Shown here one piece after another: positions 7,022 to 9,973 of a DNA stretch of 9,973 nt (the stretch's first letter is position 1; the number at the start of each line of letters is the position of its first letter). Origin of the DNA: Clostridia bacterium. GTDB lineage: Bacteria > Bacillota > Clostridia > Oscillospirales > Acutalibacteraceae. The notes under the pieces are model-generated. The model did no database searches. It worked only from the letters and a program-made list of their open reading frames with translations, and was not told the origin of the DNA. The stretch lies in contig CAAFIS010000194.1 of the NCBI GenBank assembly GCA_900763035.1, positions 1 to 9,973 on the forward strand, written 5' to 3'. A program made the translations under genes and the position numbers.

Positions 7022-9328
7022 ATGAAAAAAAGACCGATCGCGTTGGCCGCCGCCGGGCTGCTGCTGCTTTCCTGCCTGACGGGCTGCCGCTCCTATGCGC
7101 CGGCTGCGGAGGACTGCCGCAAGGCCGGCGTGCCGCAGGGCGCCCCCTTCACGGTGGCGGACGGCAGTACGGAGCCGGATGCCGCCGATGCGGCGCGGCT
7201 GACCGGATACACGACGGTGTGCGAGAACGGCGCGCTGCGGCTGCTCTATCATCCGGAAACGGCGGCAGTGGCCGTGCTCGACCGGCGCACCGGCAAGGTG
7301 TGGTATGCCGTGGCACCGGATGCGGCGGACGACGCCACGATCGGCGCGGACACGCTGCCGCTGTTCCGCTCCCAGCTGACGGTGCGCTATATCGACGGGC
7401 AGAACGAAAAAACACTGGACAGCTGGTCGGCCAGCGTGGCGCGGGGGACGTTCTCCGCCGAGATGCGCGGCGACGGACTGGACGTGACATACCGTTTCAT
7501 CGACGACCGCACCGATGAGGGCGCAGACGGCGAGCGCGAGATGTTCCGTTTCACGCTCTGCTACACGCTGGACAGCGATGCGCTGATCGCCGATCTGCCG
7601 CTGGAAAAAGCGGCGTATCCGGCCGGCATCCAGCCGCTGGAGATCGGGCTTTTGCCGCATTTCGGCGGCAGCGCGGGCGACGACGGCTATCTGCTGATCC
7701 CCGACGGCAGCGGCGCGCTGGTCGATTTTTCGGTGCCGAAGGCGGCGGGGTCGTCGACCTACATCGCCTCTGTTTACGGCAGCGACCCGAGCCTTGACGT
7801 GACCGATGCCCCCGTGAAGGAGCAGGGCGTGCTGCTGCCCGTATTCGGCGTGCGGTGCGCGCAGGACGCGTTTTTGGCCGTGATCGAGGACGGCGAGGCG
7901 CTGGCCACCGTCCGGGCGACGGCGGCGGGCAGCCTGAGCAGCTACAACGAGGTGTATGCCTCGTTCACCGTACACGCAGCGCAGCCGGTCAAGATCGGCG
8001 ACTCCGCCGGGAACAGTCGGGTCATGGGCATCCAGAGCACCGCCTACAGCGGGTCGCTGCGGGTGCGGTATGCGCTGCTTGACCGGGCGGATGCCGACTA
8101 TTCCGGCATGGCGCGGTATTACCGCGCCTACCTGATCGAAAACGGCGCGCTGCCCGAAAAGAGCGATGCGGCGTATGCCCTGTCGGTCGCGCTGCTGGGC
8201 GCGGTGGAGAAACGCAAGACCTTCCTCGGCATCCAATACACGGGGACGGAAAAGCTGACCGACACGGCCGAGGCCGAGCAGATCCTGCGCGCGCTGCGCG
8301 CGGGCGGCGCGGACAGCATCGATGTGCGCTATCTGGGCTGGTCCGCCGGCGGGCTAGATCCCGAGCTGCCGACCGGTGCGGGCGTACTGTCCGCGGTCGG
8401 CGGCAAAAGGGGACTGACCGCCCTGCGCGACTACTGCGTGCAGAACGGGGCGGCGCTGTATCCGCTCGTGCGGGTGACCAGCGCGAGAAACGGATCGCGC
8501 GGGCTGTCGCGCTTTCGGATGGTCGCGCGGCAGATCGACCAGAACAACGCGAAGGTGTACACCTATGACACCGTGACGCGCAAGGACGACGGTTATCGCT
8601 TCATCCTGCGCACCGAGGCGGCGGCCGCCGTTTTGGAGAAATTCCGCCGCAAGAGCGCGGCGCTGGGGATCGGCGCCTTCGCGCTCGACGAGATCGGGGG
8701 GACGGTGTTTGCCGATTATACGAAGGGGTCGGTCGTCGACCGGCAGTCGACGGTGCAGCTTTACGGCAAGATGCTGTCCGCGGCGACCGCAGACGGCGAC
8801 CGGCTGATGCTGACGGGCGGCGCATTGTACGGCCTTGCCTATGCCGGCATCGTGACCGAGGCGCCGTTTTCGGACAGCGGCTATGCGGTGTGCGACCGCA
8901 GCGTCCCGTTTTGGCAGATGGTGGTGCACGGCTCGCTGCGCTATTCCTGTGCGCCGCTGGATCTGACCGCCGACCCGGAAACGGATCTGCTGCGCTGCAT
9001 CGAATACGGCGGGCAGCCGGACTTCGTGCTGATGGCGGCGGACGGCTCGTCGCTGCGCGACACGGCCTTTGACCGTTACCACAGCTGCGGCGCCGACGTT
9101 TGGAGCGATACGGCCGCGCAGATGTATACGCGTGCCGCGGCGGTGCTGTCGCCCGTGCAGGGCCATGCGATGGTGCGGCACGAGCGCGTGAGCGACGGCG
9201 TGTATGCCGCAGGATACGACAACGGCTGCACGGTGTTCGTCAACTACACCGAGCAGGACGTTTCGGTCGGCGGTGTGCGTGTCCCGGCACGGGATGCGGT
9301 GCTGACGGAAGGGGGAGAGAGCCGATGA
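7022..9328 (+). CDS. DUF5696-type lipoprotein, possible glycoside-hydrolase-like fold
   Basis: A 768-aa exported lipoprotein. The signal peptide ends in a good lipobox, LTGC, with Cys22 as the lipidated residue. Residues about 50-370 look like an all-beta sandwich beginning with the DUF5696-like LRLLYHPETAAVAVLDRRTGKVWY. Next comes YYRAYLIENGAL, then from about 390 to 700 a repeating beta/alpha pattern. It includes DVRYLGWSAGG (434-444), ALYPLVRV and FALDEIGGTVFADYTKG (553-569), with acidic residues at strand ends (D434, D556, E557, D565). This arrangement resembles carbohydrate-active (beta/alpha)8 enzymes, so an extracellular glycosidase or sugar-binding pseudoenzyme is plausible (inference; no catalytic pair proven). 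The C-terminus returns to beta strands (VYAAGYDNGCTVFVNYTEQDV). It overlaps the next permease by ATGA. The family name comes from recalled similarity and gene context (next to YIP1, NHL and permease genes). Confidence 0.8.
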   Translation: MKKRPIALAAAGLLLLSCLTGCRSYAPAAEDCRKAGVPQGAPFTVADGSTEPDAADAARLTGYTTVCENGALRLLYHPETAAVAVLDRRTGKVWYAVAPDAADDATIGADTLPLFRSQLTVRYIDGQNEKTLDSWSASVARGTFSAEMRGDGLDVTYRFIDDRTDEGADGEREMFRFTLCYTLDSDALIADLPLEKAAYPAGIQPLEIGLLPHFGGSAGDDGYLLIPDGSGALVDFSVPKAAGSSTYIASVYGSDPSLDVTDAPVKEQGVLLPVFGVRCAQDAFLAVIEDGEALATVRATAAGSLSSYNEVYASFTVHAAQPVKIGDSAGNSRVMGIQSTAYSGSLRVRYALLDRADADYSGMARYYRAYLIENGALPEKSDAAYALSVALLGAVEKRKTFLGIQYTGTEKLTDTAEAEQILRALRAGGADSIDVRYLGWSAGGLDPELPTGAGVLSAVGGKRGLTALRDYCVQNGAALYPLVRVTSARNGSRGLSRFRMVARQIDQNNAKVYTYDTVTRKDDGYRFILRTEAAAAVLEKFRRKSAALGIGAFALDEIGGTVFADYTKGSVVDRQSTVQLYGKMLSAATADGDRLMLTGGALYGLAYAGIVTEAPFSDSGYAVCDRSVPFWQMVVHGSLRYSCAPLDLTADPETDLLRCIEYGGQPDFVLMAADGSSLRDTAFDRYHSCGADVWSDTAAQMYTRAAAVLSPVQGHAMVRHERVSDGVYAAGYDNGCTVFVNYTEQDVSVGGVRVPARDAVLTEGGESR

Positions 9329-9954
9329 AAAAACGCAAGGGGCATACGGTGGGCCTGATGGAAAAGCGCGGGCTGACCGGCTATGTGTTCTGCCTGCCGT
9401 GGATCTTGGGTTTTCTGCTGTTTTTCCTCACGCCGGTGGTGCAGACGGCGCTGTACAGCTTCCGCTCCTTCGACAAGGTGACGCTGGACAGCGTGTTCGT
9501 CGGGTTCGAGAATTTCCGCTATGCCTTCGCGGGGGACGCCGAGTTCCCGCAGCGGCTGGTCGGCTCGCTGACCGGGATGATCGACGTGCCGCTGATCCTG
9601 GTGTTCTCGTATTTCGTCGCACTGCTGCTGCGCAAGCCCTTCAAGGGGGCGGCAGCGGTCAAAACGATCTTCTTTCTGACCGTCATCCTCGCGTCCGATC
9701 TGTTCATGCGGCTGCAAAGCTCCATCAGTGCGGTCAACGGTGCGCAGATGGACACGTCGATGAACGAAACGCAGGAGCTGTTCGGTGCACTGCAGGCCGT
9801 CGATCTGAGCCGGTATTTTTCCGGCATGGGCAAGCAGGCGGCCGCGCTGATGGAGTACATCAACTCCGCCATCGAGGGGATATTCGATATCATGATCCGC
9901 TCCGGCGTGCAGATCTTCATCTTCCTTGCGGCGCTTCACGCCATCTCGTCCTAG
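9325..9954 (+). CDS. Carbohydrate ABC permease, MalF type with extracytoplasmic insertion; interrupted by in-frame TAGs at the window edge
   Basis: The 209 residues read before a TAG at 9952 are the N-terminal two thirds of a MalF/UgpA-like permease. The basic N-terminus leads into TM1 (about 19-41, FCLPWILGFLLFFLTPVV). After RSFDKV..FVGFENF come TM2 (80-102), TM3 (109-128) and TM4 (about 190-209). Between TM3 and TM4 is an insertion of about 60 residues (131-190), predicted outside the membrane and mostly helical, not present in the 301-aa permease encoded upstream. Directly beyond the TAG the same frame gives F, a second TAG, then EAAQ, exactly where the family's EAA loop belongs, so the protein should continue past the window. 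The start overlaps the DUF5696 stop (ATGA) with GGGGGAG 7 nt upstream. Either the gene is broken, the terminal sequence carries errors, or TAG is read through. Confidence 0.82.
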   Translation: MKKRKGHTVGLMEKRGLTGYVFCLPWILGFLLFFLTPVVQTALYSFRSFDKVTLDSVFVGFENFRYAFAGDAEFPQRLVGSLTGMIDVPLILVFSYFVALLLRKPFKGAAAVKTIFFLTVILASDLFMRLQSSISAVNGAQMDTSMNETQELFGALQAVDLSRYFSGMGKQAAALMEYINSAIEGIFDIMIRSGVQIFIFLAALHAISS

Positions 9955-9972
9955 TTCTAGGAGGCGGCCCAA
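9950..9972 (+). other. Two in-frame TAG codons (9952-9954, 9958-9960) preceding an intact EAA motif
   Basis: In the permease frame the codons after HAISS are TAG, TTC, TAG, GAG, GCG, GCC, CAA, i.e. stop-F-stop-E-A-A-Q. Aligning by eye to the upstream MalF-type permease (DRQYYEAG), the first TAG matches Gln and the second Tyr. Both CTAG tetramers form a short inverted repeat, CCTAG-TT-CTAGG (9950-9961). The frame itself is undisturbed, so these look like two substitutions and not an indel. Confidence 0.7.
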
Positions 9973-9973
9973 A

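Noticed and set aside
6926..8236. Minus-strand open frame of 436 codons
   Set aside because: It is antisense to the DUF5696 gene with shadow-like composition, and it crosses the intergenic hairpin without a plausible ribosome binding site.
9952..9960. TAG reassigned to an amino acid as the preferred explanation
   Set aside because: No other gene in the window uses internal TAG. Reassignment would need genome-wide evidence, so it is kept only as an alternative to mutation or edge error.
9951..9973. Cloning-vector polylinker contamination (CTAGTTCTAG also occurs in pBluescript-type polylinkers)
   Set aside because: Only the 10-mer matches. The following bases diverge from the polylinker and instead encode EAAQ in the correct frame at the expected position of the permease, so a chance match is more likely; a vector screen of the reads would settle it.

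Overview
This is a densely packed, single-strand (+) gene cluster from a GC-rich Gram-positive bacterium, most likely a Firmicute (Clostridia, or less likely a Paenibacillus-type Bacilli). The grounds are the strong GGAGG-type ribosome binding sites, the lipoprotein and sec signal peptides without outer-membrane proteins, and the family content: carbohydrate ABC importers without their own ATPase, plus a YIP1 / DUF5696 / NHL-repeat set typical of Firmicutes. Third codon positions are mostly G or C. I cannot name the species.

Layout, all on +: the last 44 residues of a protein resembling a solute-binding protein (1-135); a 941-aa secreted protein with two tandem beta-sandwich (CBM-like) modules, a helical linker and a C-terminal family-1 solute-binding domain (187-3012); a MalF/UgpA-type permease (3009-3914); a MalG/UgpE-type permease (3934-4815); a secreted NHL beta-propeller with TPRs and a C-terminal membrane anchor (4844-6346); a YIP1-family membrane protein (6343-6972); a 49-nt gap with a perfect 8-bp hairpin; a DUF5696 lipoprotein (7022-9328); and the start of a second MalF-type permease with a periplasm-side insertion (9325 to the edge). 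Genes overlap by ATGA or lie within about 51 nt of each other. I see no terminator and no internal promoter, so this reads as one operon entered from upstream and left downstream. No gap exceeds 300 bases.

Together the genes look like a carbohydrate capture and uptake unit. The modular binding protein and first permease pair import an oligosaccharide, and a second permease (whose MalG-type partner probably lies downstream) is linked to the DUF5696 lipoprotein. The propeller/TPR protein and the YIP1 protein would be membrane-bound accessory or assembly factors. No ATPase is encoded here, so a shared MsmX-type ATPase elsewhere is expected.

The oddest signal is at the right edge. The last permease frame is interrupted by two TAG codons two positions apart, immediately before an intact, in-frame EAA motif, while all seven complete stops in the window are TGA.
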